Assembly: GCA_014379585.1 (NCBI GenBank)
Contig: JACMLN010000081.1
Span: 1 to 41,207, forward strand
Origin: Gloeobacterales cyanobacterium ES-bin-313
GTDB lineage: Bacteria; Cyanobacteriota; Cyanobacteriia; Gloeobacterales; Gloeobacteraceae
Reading direction: 5' to 3'
DNA length: 41,207 nucleotides
The position numbers were made by a program, and so were the translations under genes. The notes beneath the pieces are model-generated. The model searched no databases, was not told where the DNA came from, and worked only from the letters and a program-made list of their open reading frames with translations. This document shows positions 33,840 through 41,207 of the stretch, one piece after another (within the stretch, counting starts at the first letter, position 1; the number at the start of each line of letters is the position of its first letter).

Positions 33840-34202
33840 ATGGCCAAACCAAAACCGACGCCCAAAAAACAGCCTCCCTTAGACCTGCCACCTGTTGCAG
33901 CAAACTCGGTAGTGAACATTACTGCGGAAGAGTTACTTCCTGTGGCTAATCGAGTCAAGATCCTCGATTGCCGCAGCGCTTCAGAGCGCAGATTGGGGGC
34001 GATTCTGGGTTTCGTCGAATATAATCCCAATACTTTTGAATTTGAAAATCGCAAATCGATTCCCATTGTCTGTGTCAGTTGGATCGAGAAGCGTAGCCTC
34101 GTCGCTGCCTACCGCCTCGCCAAACAGGGCTACACCGTCTACAACCTCAGCGGCGGCATGTTCAATTGGTTCCGCAAGGGCTATCCAAGAGTTCGTGGTT
34201 AG
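33840..34202 (+). CDS. Rhodanese-like domain protein with atypical active-site loop
   Basis: A 120-residue protein whose C-terminal half is a rhodanese fold: VKILDCRSASERR, then IVCVSWIEKRSLVAAYRLAK and YNLSGGMFNW. Typical rhodaneses have C-x4-R in the loop; here the only suitable Cys (in IVCVS) is six residues from the Arg (C-x6-R), longer also than the Cdc25-type C-x5-R, so sulfur transfer is uncertain. The N-terminus is a basic proline-rich stretch (KPKPTPKKQPPLDLPP). It could be a regulatory or binding domain. Stop at 34200 is followed by the Uma2 fragment. Confidence 0.75.
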   Translation: MAKPKPTPKKQPPLDLPPVAANSVVNITAEELLPVANRVKILDCRSASERRLGAILGFVEYNPNTFEFENRKSIPIVCVSWIEKRSLVAAYRLAKQGYTVYNLSGGMFNWFRKGYPRVRG

Positions 34203-34242
34203 GGCATTGCATAGAAGAGATTCGCCCATTTTTTTACAAGAT

Positions 34243-34299
34243 CGCCAGTGGTTGTGCTGGTATGACTCTGCAGGAAATTGGATTCCAGCTATTGAATTC
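34243..34299 (+). pseudogene. Uma2-family C-terminal fragment
   Basis: RQWLCWYDSAGNWIPAIEF is read in one frame and closely matches RQWLRCYDAEGNWIPTLEE in the remnant at 35710-36105, the C-terminal motif of cyanobacterial Uma2 (DUF820) proteins. No start, catalytic core or ribosome binding site accompanies it. It is a relic of an Uma2-type gene. Confidence 0.6.
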
Positions 34300-34335
34300 T
34301 GGATGCGCAGTCTGGTAGCCGTCAACCGAGGAACA

Positions 34336-34776
34336 TCAACTTAAATGGTTGCGTTGATCGAACTCACTTCTAGCTTGATCGATTAAGTCAAGGTGGGCAA
34401 AAGCCCATTCTCCAAGAGCCTCCACAGGCTTGCGCAGCGAGTGTCCCAGCGGGCTTAATTCGTAGTCCACACGTGGCGGAATCGTGGGGTAAACGGTGCG
34501 TGTCACCAGTCCATCGCGCTCTAGGCCGCGCAGGGTCAGCGTTAACATACGCTGCGAGACACCACCGATCTCGCGCTTGAGTTCGTTGAACCGACGTGGC
34601 CTTTCCCTCAGTAGCATCACGACCATGACAGTCCACTTGTCACCGATGCGCGAGAGCAATTGGCCAACACGGGAGCAATCCTGCGACAGCACATGCTCAA
34701 CCTTGGGCGGTTGCTGCACGGATCCAGTCACATTCATGTGCCCAAGGATTGAAGATGTGCCTTCTTGACCAGTCAT
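34336..34776 (-). CDS. HxlR family winged-helix transcriptional regulator
   Basis: DNA-binding regulator of 146 residues. The start at 34776 has AAAGG seven bases upstream on the complementary strand. The HxlR core is clear: QLLSRIGDKWTVMVVMLLRE, RRFNELKREIGGVSQRMLTL, GLVTRTVYPTIPPRVDYELS and PLGHSLRKPVEALGEWA. A conserved Cys in SQDCSRVG just before the helix is the position used for redox sensing in YodB/HypR-type members, so it may respond to quinones or electrophiles. It is divergent from pirin, a common regulator-target arrangement. Binding would be in the 50-bp spacer. Confidence 0.9.
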   Translation of the reverse strand: MTGQEGTSSILGHMNVTGSVQQPPKVEHVLSQDCSRVGQLLSRIGDKWTVMVVMLLRERPRRFNELKREIGGVSQRMLTLTLRGLERDGLVTRTVYPTIPPRVDYELSPLGHSLRKPVEALGEWAFAHLDLIDQARSEFDQRNHLS

Positions 34777-34797
34777 GTTGGTACCTTTATCATCCTA

Positions 34798-34814
34798 AGT
34801 ATGGATTTTATACT
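34798..34814. promoter_or_regulatory. Inverted repeat in HxlR-pirin spacer, likely operator
   Basis: AGTAT-N7-ATACT lies midway between the two divergent starts. Its right half overlaps a TATACT hexamer (34809-34814). HxlR-family dimers bind short inverted repeats of about this size, so autoregulation and pirin repression are plausible but inferred. Confidence 0.5.
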
Positions 34815-34826
34815 GAGAAGCAGATC

Positions 34827-35699
34827 GTGCACACAAATTACTCCAGCTTTACTCCAGCAGCACAGGCAATACTGTCCCCAGCGACGAGTGAACCACGTCG
34901 CATTGCCTACCGAACACGAGGCCGCCAGCATGGGCCTATTGTTCGACTGGTAAGCCCGTCCGATGTTGGTGAACTGATCAAACCCTTTGTGTTCCTGGAT
35001 CATATCGACGTAGACATGGCATCGGCACCGCGCTTTGGATTCCACCCCCATTCGGGTATCGCGACTCTGACCTTGCTGCACGAAGGCAGTTTCGCCTACG
35101 AAGACAGTACAGGCGCAACAGGGACGATGCACCAAGGGGACGTGGAATGGATGCAAGCCGGAAATGGGGTTTGGCACGCTGGCCACGGCATCGGTAAGCG
35201 CCTCAAGGGATACCAACTCTGGGTAGCCTTGCCACCTGCCTTGGAAAACAGTCAGCCCCTCAGTCGGTACCTAAGTGAGGCGAGTTTTCCTCAACAAGGC
35301 CCGGCGAGGGTCATCCTGGGCGAACTCGGCGGAACCAGAAGCCCGATTGCGTCACCGTCGTCCATGAACTATCTAGATGTGCGCCTTAAAGCTGGCGAAG
35401 TCTGGTGCTACGAGCCTCCGCAAGGTCACGATGTTGCCTGGATTGCTGTGTATGAAGGCAATGCCTTGATCCCTGAAGCGATCTCCTCCGGTGAACTCGC
35501 CGTATTTGAGGAAGCGCAAACCTCCATCACATTCCAAGCAGATGGCAACACCAGTTTTGTTCTCGGCTCCGCAGTGAAGCATCCCCATGATCTTGTGCTA
35601 GGTCACTACTCGGTGCATACCAATGGTGCCGCTCTAGTCCAAGGCGAGGCGAATATCCGCCGGATCGCCGCAGATCTGAGCCGCGCCGGGAAGCTATAA
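34827..35699 (+). CDS. Pirin family protein
   Basis: Bicupin iron protein of the pirin family; some members oxidise quercetin, others regulate metabolism. I choose the GTG at 34827 (GAGAAG just upstream), giving 290 residues; the longer frame runs into the HxlR gene. Signatures: FVFLDHIDVDMASAPRFGFH, followed by PHSGIATLTLLHEGSFAYEDS (pirin N-terminal cupin with His ligands), VEWMQAGNGVWHAGHG, KGYQLWVALPP and a second cupin half with WIAVYEGNAL. The His/Glu iron ligands expected for the family can be seen. It is divergent from HxlR, its likely regulator. Confidence 0.92.
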   Translation: MHTNYSSFTPAAQAILSPATSEPRRIAYRTRGRQHGPIVRLVSPSDVGELIKPFVFLDHIDVDMASAPRFGFHPHSGIATLTLLHEGSFAYEDSTGATGTMHQGDVEWMQAGNGVWHAGHGIGKRLKGYQLWVALPPALENSQPLSRYLSEASFPQQGPARVILGELGGTRSPIASPSSMNYLDVRLKAGEVWCYEPPQGHDVAWIAVYEGNALIPEAISSGELAVFEEAQTSITFQADGNTSFVLGSAVKHPHDLVLGHYSVHTNGAALVQGEANIRRIAADLSRAGKL

Positions 35700-35709
35700 G
35701 CATGTTGAA

Positions 35710-36105
35710 TTGCACGGAGTGATCGATACAGCAAATTACATAGCTGCAGATCAAGGTGAAACAAAGAGAGGTTGTACACCACCCTCGAAATGGAAAGTCT
35801 ACGAGAGCATTTTGCGGGTGCCGTACTGTGTTCTATTTGATCGGATAGCGAGCAACTTTCAGATTTTTGAATTGCGGGGAACAACCTATCAAAAACTTTC
35901 CGAAGATCGCCTGTGGGTTGATGCTCTTGAAATTGGCTTAGGAGTTTGGCTAGGGGACTTTTCAGGGGACGTGCGTCAATGGTTGCGCTGTTACGACGCT
36001 GAGGGAAATTGGATTCCAACCCTCGAAGAACAAAGACAGCAGGCAGAAGACCAAAGGCAACATGCGGAAGAACAAAGGCAGCAAGCGGAGCAGCGCGTTA
36101 TCTAG
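35710..36105 (+). pseudogene. N-truncated Uma2-family endonuclease relic
   Basis: The 131-residue frame aligns with the C-terminal half of cyanobacterial Uma2 (DUF820, PD-(D/E)xK) proteins: KWKVYESILRVPYCVLFD, FQIFELRGTTY, IGLGVWLGDFSG, RQWLRCYDAEGNWIPTLEE and a Gln/Glu/Arg heptad tail (RQQAEDQRQHAEEQRQ). The N-terminal half, with most of the catalytic core, is missing and replaced by unrelated-looking codons, so it is probably non-functional. The tail is a coiled-coil extension typical of these proteins. It begins 10 bp after pirin and overlaps the next gene's stop. Confidence 0.65.
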
Positions 36106-36416
36106 CGACTTGGTTGTGACGATGCCCCAATTCTTTTCATCACTCCTGGTGGTAGAGAGAAGGAGGTTTGAATCCATTCAAGATTATTGTAATGAAAGCC
36201 AATAAATTCTCGCTGGAGCAGTAGCGCGTAGACTTTCTGGGAAATACCGTCAAGTAGCTGCTCTGCACGCAGGCTATCTTCAGCATTCCCCATACTTATA
36301 AATGCCTCATATTCTTCGAGTGCGCTCTGTAATTGCTTCCCCGCAATGCCAAGCGTGTTAGTTTGCTCTTTGCGAATTTCGTATTCAATACCTTCATAGC
36401 GAGGGTTGGTATTCAT
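36102..36416 (-). CDS. Hypothetical protein coupled to purT
   Basis: A 104-residue soluble protein of no recognised family, with a helical centre ([20 protein letters not shown] and [20 protein letters not shown]) and a Pro/Ser-rich end. I choose the ATG at 36416, which overlaps the purT stop by 4 bp (ATGA); the frame extends 36 bp further into purT. Coupling suggests translation depends on purT, but no relation to purine synthesis is evident. Its stop region overlaps the end of the Uma2 relic on the opposite strand. Confidence 0.65.
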   Translation of the reverse strand: MNTNPRYEGIEYEIRKEQTNTLGIAGKQLQSALEEYEAFISMGNAEDSLRAEQLLDGISQKVYALLLQREFIGFHYNNLEWIQTSFSLPPGVMKRIGASSQPSR

Positions 36417-37603
36417 ATGTTTTTTGCCATGACCTGAATTTTGGAGGCACATTCCCGTGCCCTCTCACGAGCTTGCTCAATGGAATCACCGAGGGCTAGA
36501 GCAACTCCCATGCGCCGATTTTTCCGGGTGGTAGGTTTCCCGAATAATCGCAGTTTTGTCTCAGGAACTTTCAGGGCTTCTTGAACACCAGTGAAGTAGG
36601 GATTGTTGCCTGACTCTGAAGCCAAGATCACTGCTGAAGCAGCAGGTTGAGGACAGCGAATCGCACCGATGGGTAAGCCTGTGATTGCCCGAACATGCAA
36701 CTCGAATTCTGATTGGCTTTGGGAGATCATTGTCACCATGCCTGTGTCGTGGGGACGGGGGCTAACTTCACTGAAATAGATCGTTTCTCCAGCGACGAAA
36801 AGTTCTACTCCGAAGATGCCATAGCCACCCAGGGCAGTGGTGATCTGCTCGGCAATCTCCTGGGAGGCTTCCAAAGCTGCGTTGCTCATTGGGTGAGGTT
36901 GCCAAGACTCGCGGTAGTCACCGTCGATCTGCAAATGTCCAATCGGTGGGCAGAAATGGGTGCCTTCGACAGATCGCACTGTTAGCAACGTGATCTCGTA
37001 GTCGAAAGGGACAAAGCCTTCAACGATGACGCGAAGACTTTTGCCCCTTGAACCGCTCAACGCATATTCCCAAGCAGTGTCGATGGATTCAGAGGCTCTG
37101 ACCACGCTTTGACCTTTCCCCGACGAACTCATCACGGGTTTGATCACGCAGGGGAGGCCAATCTCTGCCACCGCCTGTCGGTATTCTTCCAAACTGCTGG
37201 CAAAGCGATAAGGAGAAGTTTTCAGTCCCAGTGTTTCAGCGGCGAGGCGACGGATACCTTCGCGATCCATCGTGAGACGCACTGCTCGTGCCGTTGGAAT
37301 CACGCGCCAGCCCTCGCTTTCAAGTTCCACGAGGGTTTCTGTGGCAATTGCTTCAACTTCTGGAACGATCCAAGTTGGCTGAATTTCTGCCACCAACTGC
37401 CGAATCGCTTCTGGATCTTGCATGTTCAAGACACGGGAGTTGTGGGCGACTTGCATGGCAGGTGCATTGGCATAGCTATCGGTTGCGATCACTTCGATGC
37501 CGAGGCGCTGGGCTTCGATGACGACTTCTTTGCCTAGCTCCCCAGATCCCAAAAGTAGAAGCTTTTGGGCGATGGCAGTTAGCGGCGTTCCCCAGTTTTC
37601 CAT
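36413..37603 (-). CDS. purT: Formate-dependent phosphoribosylglycinamide formyltransferase
   Basis: Step in purine synthesis: converts GAR to FGAR using formate and ATP. The 396-residue ATP-grasp protein begins [20 protein letters not shown], then has [55 protein letters not shown] (phosphate loop), [18 protein letters not shown] and a C-terminal [10 protein letters not shown]. These signatures and length agree with PurT. It is leftward and divergent from der across about 77 bp. The downstream hypothetical gene overlaps its stop. Confidence 0.96.
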   Translation of the reverse strand: MENWGTPLTAIAQKLLLLGSGELGKEVVIEAQRLGIEVIATDSYANAPAMQVAHNSRVLNMQDPEAIRQLVAEIQPTWIVPEVEAIATETLVELESEGWRVIPTARAVRLTMDREGIRRLAAETLGLKTSPYRFASSLEEYRQAVAEIGLPCVIKPVMSSSGKGQSVVRASESIDTAWEYALSGSRGKSLRVIVEGFVPFDYEITLLTVRSVEGTHFCPPIGHLQIDGDYRESWQPHPMSNAALEASQEIAEQITTALGGYGIFGVELFVAGETIYFSEVSPRPHDTGMVTMISQSQSEFELHVRAITGLPIGAIRCPQPAASAVILASESGNNPYFTGVQEALKVPETKLRLFGKPTTRKNRRMGVALALGDSIEQARERARECASKIQVMAKNI

Positions 37604-37680
37604 CGTATTTCTTTCAAAGAACAGGAAATAGTCTAGCAGTGTGGCGGATACCTCTGTGCATCGGCTAGGATAGCTGGGTT

Positions 37681-39069
37681 ATGGCATTACCCATTGTTGC
37701 AATAGTTGGCCGCCCGAATGTCGGCAAATCCACCCTCCTCAACCGTCTGGCTGGGGGGAGTGAGGCGATTGTCTACGACCAACCCGGTGTCACCCGCGAC
37801 CGTCTCTATATGGATGCGGAATGGTGCGGTTACCAGTTCAAAGTCGTCGATACCGGTGGACTGGTTTTCGAGGATACCGAAGTCTTTTTGCCGATGATCC
37901 GCGAGCAGGTGGAACTAGCCCTCCAGGAAGCATCGGCGGTTCTTTTCGTCGTCGATGGCCAAGAAGGGCTGACCAGCGGTGACGAGGAAGTGGCCGAGTG
38001 GTTGCGGGCGCGTCCGAAGCGCAAGGGCAAACAGTTGCCTGTGCTTCTCACGGTCAACAAACTCGAAGAATCGACCACAGCCATTAGTCTGACTTCAGAA
38101 TTTTATTCCCTCGGCCTCGGTGAACCCTGGGCTGTTTCTTCAATTCACGGTTCTGGAACTGGGGATCTGCTCGATGCCTTGATCGCAGTTCTGCCACCTC
38201 AGGACGAAGTGGACGCGGAACCGACAGCGCTGCGGGTATCCATCGTAGGCAAGCCTAACGTCGGTAAGTCGAGTATTTTGAATGCCTTGGTCGGTGGTCC
38301 CAATCCCCGTGTGCTGGTTTCAGAGATTGCTGGAACGACCCGCGATGCCATCGATACGATGATCGAACGCAATGGCAAGAAGTATCAACTGATCGATACC
38401 GCTGGGATTCGCCGCAAGTCGCGGGTGGATTACGGAGTAGAAGCCTTCAGTGTGTCGCGGGCAATCAAAGCGATCCGCCGCTCCGATGTGGTTGTGCTCG
38501 TGATCGATGCCCTAGAAGGTGCGAGCGAACAAGAAGGTCGCCTCGCCATCAAGATCGCCGATTCAGGTCGTGCCTGCATCATGGTGATCAACAAGTGGGA
38601 TGCCATCGAAAAAGATAATTACACCATGGAGCAGTTTCGCGAGGACATGCGCGAAAAGCTCTACATCATCGATTGGGCACCGATGCTCTTCACCAGTGCA
38701 GTCACTGGTCAGCGGATCGAGAAAATTTTGGAAATGGTGGATCTGTGTGCCGAACAGCACCAACGCCGCGTTTCTACTTCGACCCTCAATGAAGCTCTGC
38801 AAGAAGCGCTACTTTGGCGCTCACCCCCTTCGACCCGCCAAGGGAAACAGGGCAGGGTGTACTACGCGACCCAGATCATTACCAACCCGCCAACTTTTGT
38901 GCTCTTCGTCAACGATACGAAGCTCTTCAAAGATGGCTATCGGCGCTACCTAGAAGGTCAGTTCCGCAAGATCCTTGGTTTCGAAGGCACACCCATTCGG
39001 TTGATTTTCCGGGGCAAACCGGAGCGGGATGCCAACCGCACAGCCCGTAAAGCGGAGAAGGTTATTTAA
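37681..39069 (+). CDS. der: Ribosome biogenesis GTPase Der (EngA)
   Basis: Tandem-domain GTPase needed for 50S ribosome assembly. The 462-residue protein has G1 motifs GRPNVGKST (first) and GKPNVGKSS (second), switch DTGG and DTAG, and a second G4 NKWD; the first G4 reads NKLE, a variation also seen in some cyanobacterial homologues. The C-terminal KH-like domain ([20 protein letters not shown] and [15 protein letters not shown]) completes it. ATG 37681 has a weak AGGA upstream. The next gene starts 2 bp after the stop, so they form an operon. Confidence 0.97.
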   Translation: MALPIVAIVGRPNVGKSTLLNRLAGGSEAIVYDQPGVTRDRLYMDAEWCGYQFKVVDTGGLVFEDTEVFLPMIREQVELALQEASAVLFVVDGQEGLTSGDEEVAEWLRARPKRKGKQLPVLLTVNKLEESTTAISLTSEFYSLGLGEPWAVSSIHGSGTGDLLDALIAVLPPQDEVDAEPTALRVSIVGKPNVGKSSILNALVGGPNPRVLVSEIAGTTRDAIDTMIERNGKKYQLIDTAGIRRKSRVDYGVEAFSVSRAIKAIRRSDVVVLVIDALEGASEQEGRLAIKIADSGRACIMVINKWDAIEKDNYTMEQFREDMREKLYIIDWAPMLFTSAVTGQRIEKILEMVDLCAEQHQRRVSTSTLNEALQEALLWRSPPSTRQGKQGRVYYATQIITNPPTFVLFVNDTKLFKDGYRRYLEGQFRKILGFEGTPIRLIFRGKPERDANRTARKAEKVI

Positions 39070-39071
39070 AT

Positions 39072-39644
39072 ATGCCTGGGACCACAGCCCTCAAAGAGTG
39101 GTCCGTCATCTGTTCTGCTCTGGCCACAGGTCGCCAGAGTATTCTTTTGCGCAAAGGCGGTATTCGTGAGAAGCGTGGAGAATTTGTCGTAGAACATCCG
39201 CATTTCTTTCTCTATCCCACTGCTTTTCACCAAGACCCAGAACAACTCATTCCTGAAGCCCGCACAGGTCTGGAGACGCTCGAAGGTGCACCTAATGGAC
39301 AAATCTCCATCGGCTTGTATGCCGAGGTTGTAGCTCTGTGGCGCGTGGAAAATCTAGAGCAGCTAAAGGCACTGTCCCCTCTGCACATTCTTGCTTGGAA
39401 AACGATTGAAAGTCGCTTTCATTACAAAAACAATCCGTGGCTAGAAGTATTACTAGTGCGTGTATTTCACTTGCCAAGCCCGATGATGATTTCCGAACTC
39501 CCTCAATATGCAGGTTGCCGCTCTTGGGTAGCACTTCACGAAGAAATTTCACGTGAAGGTACAACGCCTGTGATCGAAGACACGGCTTTTCAGCAACTTC
39601 ACCAACAGTTAGAAACGCGATTGGGTAGGAGCGGCAATGAGTAA
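39072..39644 (+). CDS. DUF1802 family protein
   Basis: A 190-residue protein of the DUF1802 family, common in cyanobacteria and some other bacteria, function unknown. Recognised from LKEWSVICSALATGRQSILL, RKGGIREKRGEF, FFLYPTAFHQ and WLEVLLVRVF. No signal peptide, membrane helix or catalytic signature is evident. It begins two bases after der, suggesting co-transcription and a possible housekeeping link, and its end overlaps the following hydrolase by 8 bp. Confidence 0.88.
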   Translation: MPGTTALKEWSVICSALATGRQSILLRKGGIREKRGEFVVEHPHFFLYPTAFHQDPEQLIPEARTGLETLEGAPNGQISIGLYAEVVALWRVENLEQLKALSPLHILAWKTIESRFHYKNNPWLEVLLVRVFHLPSPMMISELPQYAGCRSWVALHEEISREGTTPVIEDTAFQQLHQQLETRLGRSGNE

Positions 39645-40512
39645 ATCACTTTTGCAGCCAAAAAGAATGATTCTAGGCATTGCGGCGCTTCTTCTGATTA
39701 TTTATCTTGTTGCTTGCAGTTGCCTTTTCTTTTTGCAGTCTCGATATCTCTTTTTCCCAAGCCCAGAAGTGACGGAGACACCAAAGACTTATGGACTGAA
39801 ATACGAAGAGATCAATCTTCCCGTGGCAGAAAAAACCTCTGAAGCAGGTAGCCTGAACGGCTGGTGGATTCCTGCTGTGAAACCTGATGCACCCGTGATT
39901 CTTTACTTCCATGGAAACGGTGTCAATATTGGCGCGAATGCCGAGCAGGCGCATCGATTGCGCGAATTGGGCTTCTCCGTTTTTCTGTTTGACTATCGCG
40001 GCTATGGGAAGAGTACTGGGCCATTTCCTTCAGAACAGCGCCTTTATGAAGATGCAGAACGCGCCTGGAGCTATGTGACGAAAACGCGTCAAGTGGCACC
40101 GAAAAAGCTCCTAATCTACGGCCATTCCCTCGGTGGGGCAATCGCGATTGAGACGGCAAGTCACCACCCGGAAGTGGGCGGTCTCATCGTCGAAAGCTCT
40201 TTCACTTCGATTTTAGAAATGACCCGTCGAGTGCGTTGGGCACCTTTCTTCCCAATGGATCTCCTGCTGACCCAGCGCTTTGACTCGTTTTCCAAAGTGC
40301 CTGGTTTGAAAATCCCAGTGCTCTTTATCCATGGTCAGGCGGATCGAACAATCCCCTACCAAATGAGCGAAACAAACTTTTCTGTCGCACCCCAGCCCAA
40401 ACGACTATTGCTGATCCCGAATGGAGATCACGACAACGATGCAATTATGGGTGGCGATCTTTATCTGAATGGATTCAAAAGTTTTACAGATAAAGTTCTT
40501 AAAGATTCCTAA
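39637..40512 (+). CDS. Membrane-anchored alpha/beta hydrolase (ABHD13/Bem46-like)
   Basis: Serine hydrolase of 291 residues with an N-terminal transmembrane anchor (about 11-33, MILGIAALLLIIYLVACSCL). Order of motifs: YFHGNGVNIG (oxyanion, HGN), FDYRGYGKSTG, nucleophile elbow GHSLGG with the serine intact, IPVLFIHGQADRTIP (acid Asp) and a C-terminal HDND segment with the catalytic His. This is the usual Bem46/ABHD13 arrangement. Its substrate is unknown, probably lipid or peptide ester. It overlaps DUF1802 by 8 bp and is convergent with the cupin gene (4-bp overlap). Confidence 0.88.
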   Translation: MSKSLLQPKRMILGIAALLLIIYLVACSCLFFLQSRYLFFPSPEVTETPKTYGLKYEEINLPVAEKTSEAGSLNGWWIPAVKPDAPVILYFHGNGVNIGANAEQAHRLRELGFSVFLFDYRGYGKSTGPFPSEQRLYEDAERAWSYVTKTRQVAPKKLLIYGHSLGGAIAIETASHHPEVGGLIVESSFTSILEMTRRVRWAPFFPMDLLLTQRFDSFSKVPGLKIPVLFIHGQADRTIPYQMSETNFSVAPQPKRLLLIPNGDHDNDAIMGGDLYLNGFKSFTDKVLKDS

Positions 40513-40970
40513 CTTTTTTGCAGATGATCCCAGTCGATGAGTTGACGTTCGGGGTAGCCACGATAGAGGCGTTTCTTCGCATCAGAATAATCGACAACAT
40601 CGTAGGGAAGACGCTCACCACCCACGAGATAGACCAGATCTTCATTGAAGGGATTTTTTAAGTTGTGGGGTAAAGAAGGCGCCGTAAATCCCATGAAATC
40701 TCCAGGCCCCACTTCGACTTCTTCCTCACCAATGCGGGCTACACCACGACCCGAAAGAATGTAAAGAAATTCTTCTTCTTGATAGTGAAAGTGCGTTTCT
40801 GTTGTATCGCGCCCTGGTTCGATGCGGGCAAGGTGAACACCTAGGCGCTTCATGCCTACAGCGTCGCCTAGGGAATGAAAGTGACGCACTGCATTCGGGT
40901 TCAGGGGATGCACTCTGACCTCTTCAGGCTGGCTCTGAATGTCCTCTGCTTTGAGCAAATGTTTCTTCAT
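40509..40970 (-). CDS. Cupin domain protein
   Basis: Single-domain cupin of 153 residues. Metal-binding pattern: THFHYQEEEFLYILSG (His-x-His and Glu) and LPHNL (second-motif His). It is a small beta barrel that could bind Fe, Mn or Zn; candidate roles include isomerase or dioxygenase, none supported here. No signal peptide is seen. The ATG has no strong ribosome binding site, and the spacer upstream leads to the promoter of the rightward rRNA leader. Confidence 0.85.
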   Translation of the reverse strand: MKKHLLKAEDIQSQPEEVRVHPLNPNAVRHFHSLGDAVGMKRLGVHLARIEPGRDTTETHFHYQEEEFLYILSGRGVARIGEEEVEVGPGDFMGFTAPSLPHNLKNPFNEDLVYLVGGERLPYDVVDYSDAKKRLYRGYPERQLIDWDHLQKS

Positions 40971-41039
40971 ATCCTGTCCTCAAATCCTTGGCTCCAAGAT
41001 AGTCTCTCCTGCCGCTCCAAAAAAACTTTTTCAAAAAGG

Positions 41040-41069
41040 TTGACGTTTGGGAATGAACTTAGCTATATT
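41040..41069 (+). promoter_or_regulatory. Strong sigma70 promoter before probable rRNA operon
   Basis: TTGACG at 41040-41045, an 18-bp spacer and TATATT at 41064-41069. The predicted start is near 41076. Confidence 0.6.
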
Positions 41070-41075
41070 GGCAAA

Positions 41076-41207
41076 GTCGCTGAAAACGGCTTCGGTCGGA
41101 AAAGCGGTGCAGAACCTTGAAAGAAGAATAGTTTGAAAGCCAAGCAATCCAAGTTTGTGAAGGAACTATCTTCAACCAATTTCGGTTAGTTGAAGAACCG
41201 TTAATTC
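41076..41207 (+). other. Probable 16S rRNA operon leader, cut by window edge
   Basis: After the promoter there is no open frame. The sequence GAACCTTGAAAGAAGAATAG then GTTTGAAAGCC resembles the leader segment just upstream of many bacterial 16S genes (typically a CTTTGAAAACTGAATAG-like motif). The mature 16S start would lie a short distance right of the window. Confidence 0.45.

Noticed and set aside
34749-34826. Longer pirin start overlapping the HxlR gene
   Set aside because: Would overlap a divergent gene and its promoter; GTG 34827 has an upstream purine-rich box and leaves an intergenic operator.

Overview
The window is chromosomal DNA from an oxygenic cyanobacterium. Its left edge carries psbA, encoding photosystem II D1, with the D1 redox and manganese-ligand residues in place. 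It also holds a cyanobacterial-type biliverdin reductase, a CGLD27/DUF1230 protein, a DUF1802 protein and Uma2-type remnants. Base composition looks slightly above 50% G+C by eye; I did not compute it. The lineage cannot be fixed from this sequence. Early-branching cyanobacteria such as Gloeobacterales are one possibility, held weakly.

Layout. (1) 1-7561, mostly housekeeping: psbA (3' truncated by the window edge), a lipase-like hydrolase overlapping a GmhB-like phosphatase, DUF4864, CGLD27, biliverdin reductase, an FAD oxidoreductase translationally coupled to ilvN, and a secreted orphan protein. (2) 7562-16219, cell-surface block: three PEP-CTERM proteins with hairpin-rich spacers and a duplicated 3' module. 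Facing them is a leftward set: a secreted M12-type metalloprotease with two TIG domains, two small membrane or TIG-like proteins, ExbD, ExbB and a LysM-M23 endopeptidase. (3) 16727-20602: a TolC-like outer-membrane protein with an in-frame 15-bp tandem repeat, an alpha/beta hydrolase-fold protein that has lost its nucleophile serine, a DMT transporter and an orphan. (4) 20753-30678, exopolysaccharide locus: a priming sugar transferase with an MshEN-like N-terminal domain faces a rightward operon. That operon encodes a PssD/Alg14-like protein, a decayed PssE-like stub, an OPX exporter, a kinase-less Wzc-like protein, an O-antigen polymerase/ligase, GT4, a flippase, GT2 and an ATP-grasp enzyme, several joined by ATGA overlaps. 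(5) 30679-41207, mixed housekeeping: AlkA-type glycosylase, L-serine dehydratase, rhodanese-like protein, divergent HxlR regulator and pirin between two Uma2 remnants, purT, der, DUF1802, hydrolase and cupin. The right edge has a strong promoter and what looks like a ribosomal RNA operon leader.

Working together: the exopolysaccharide operon contains most parts of a Wzx/Wzy-type pathway: initiation, glycosyl transfer, flipping, polymerisation and export. The ATP-grasp gene suggests an amino-acid or similar decoration of the product. The PEP-CTERM proteins need an exosortase that is not encoded here. The Exb-like operon lacks a recognisable TonB and instead carries two small uncharacterised proteins. 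No complete mobile element, CRISPR array or tRNA was found.
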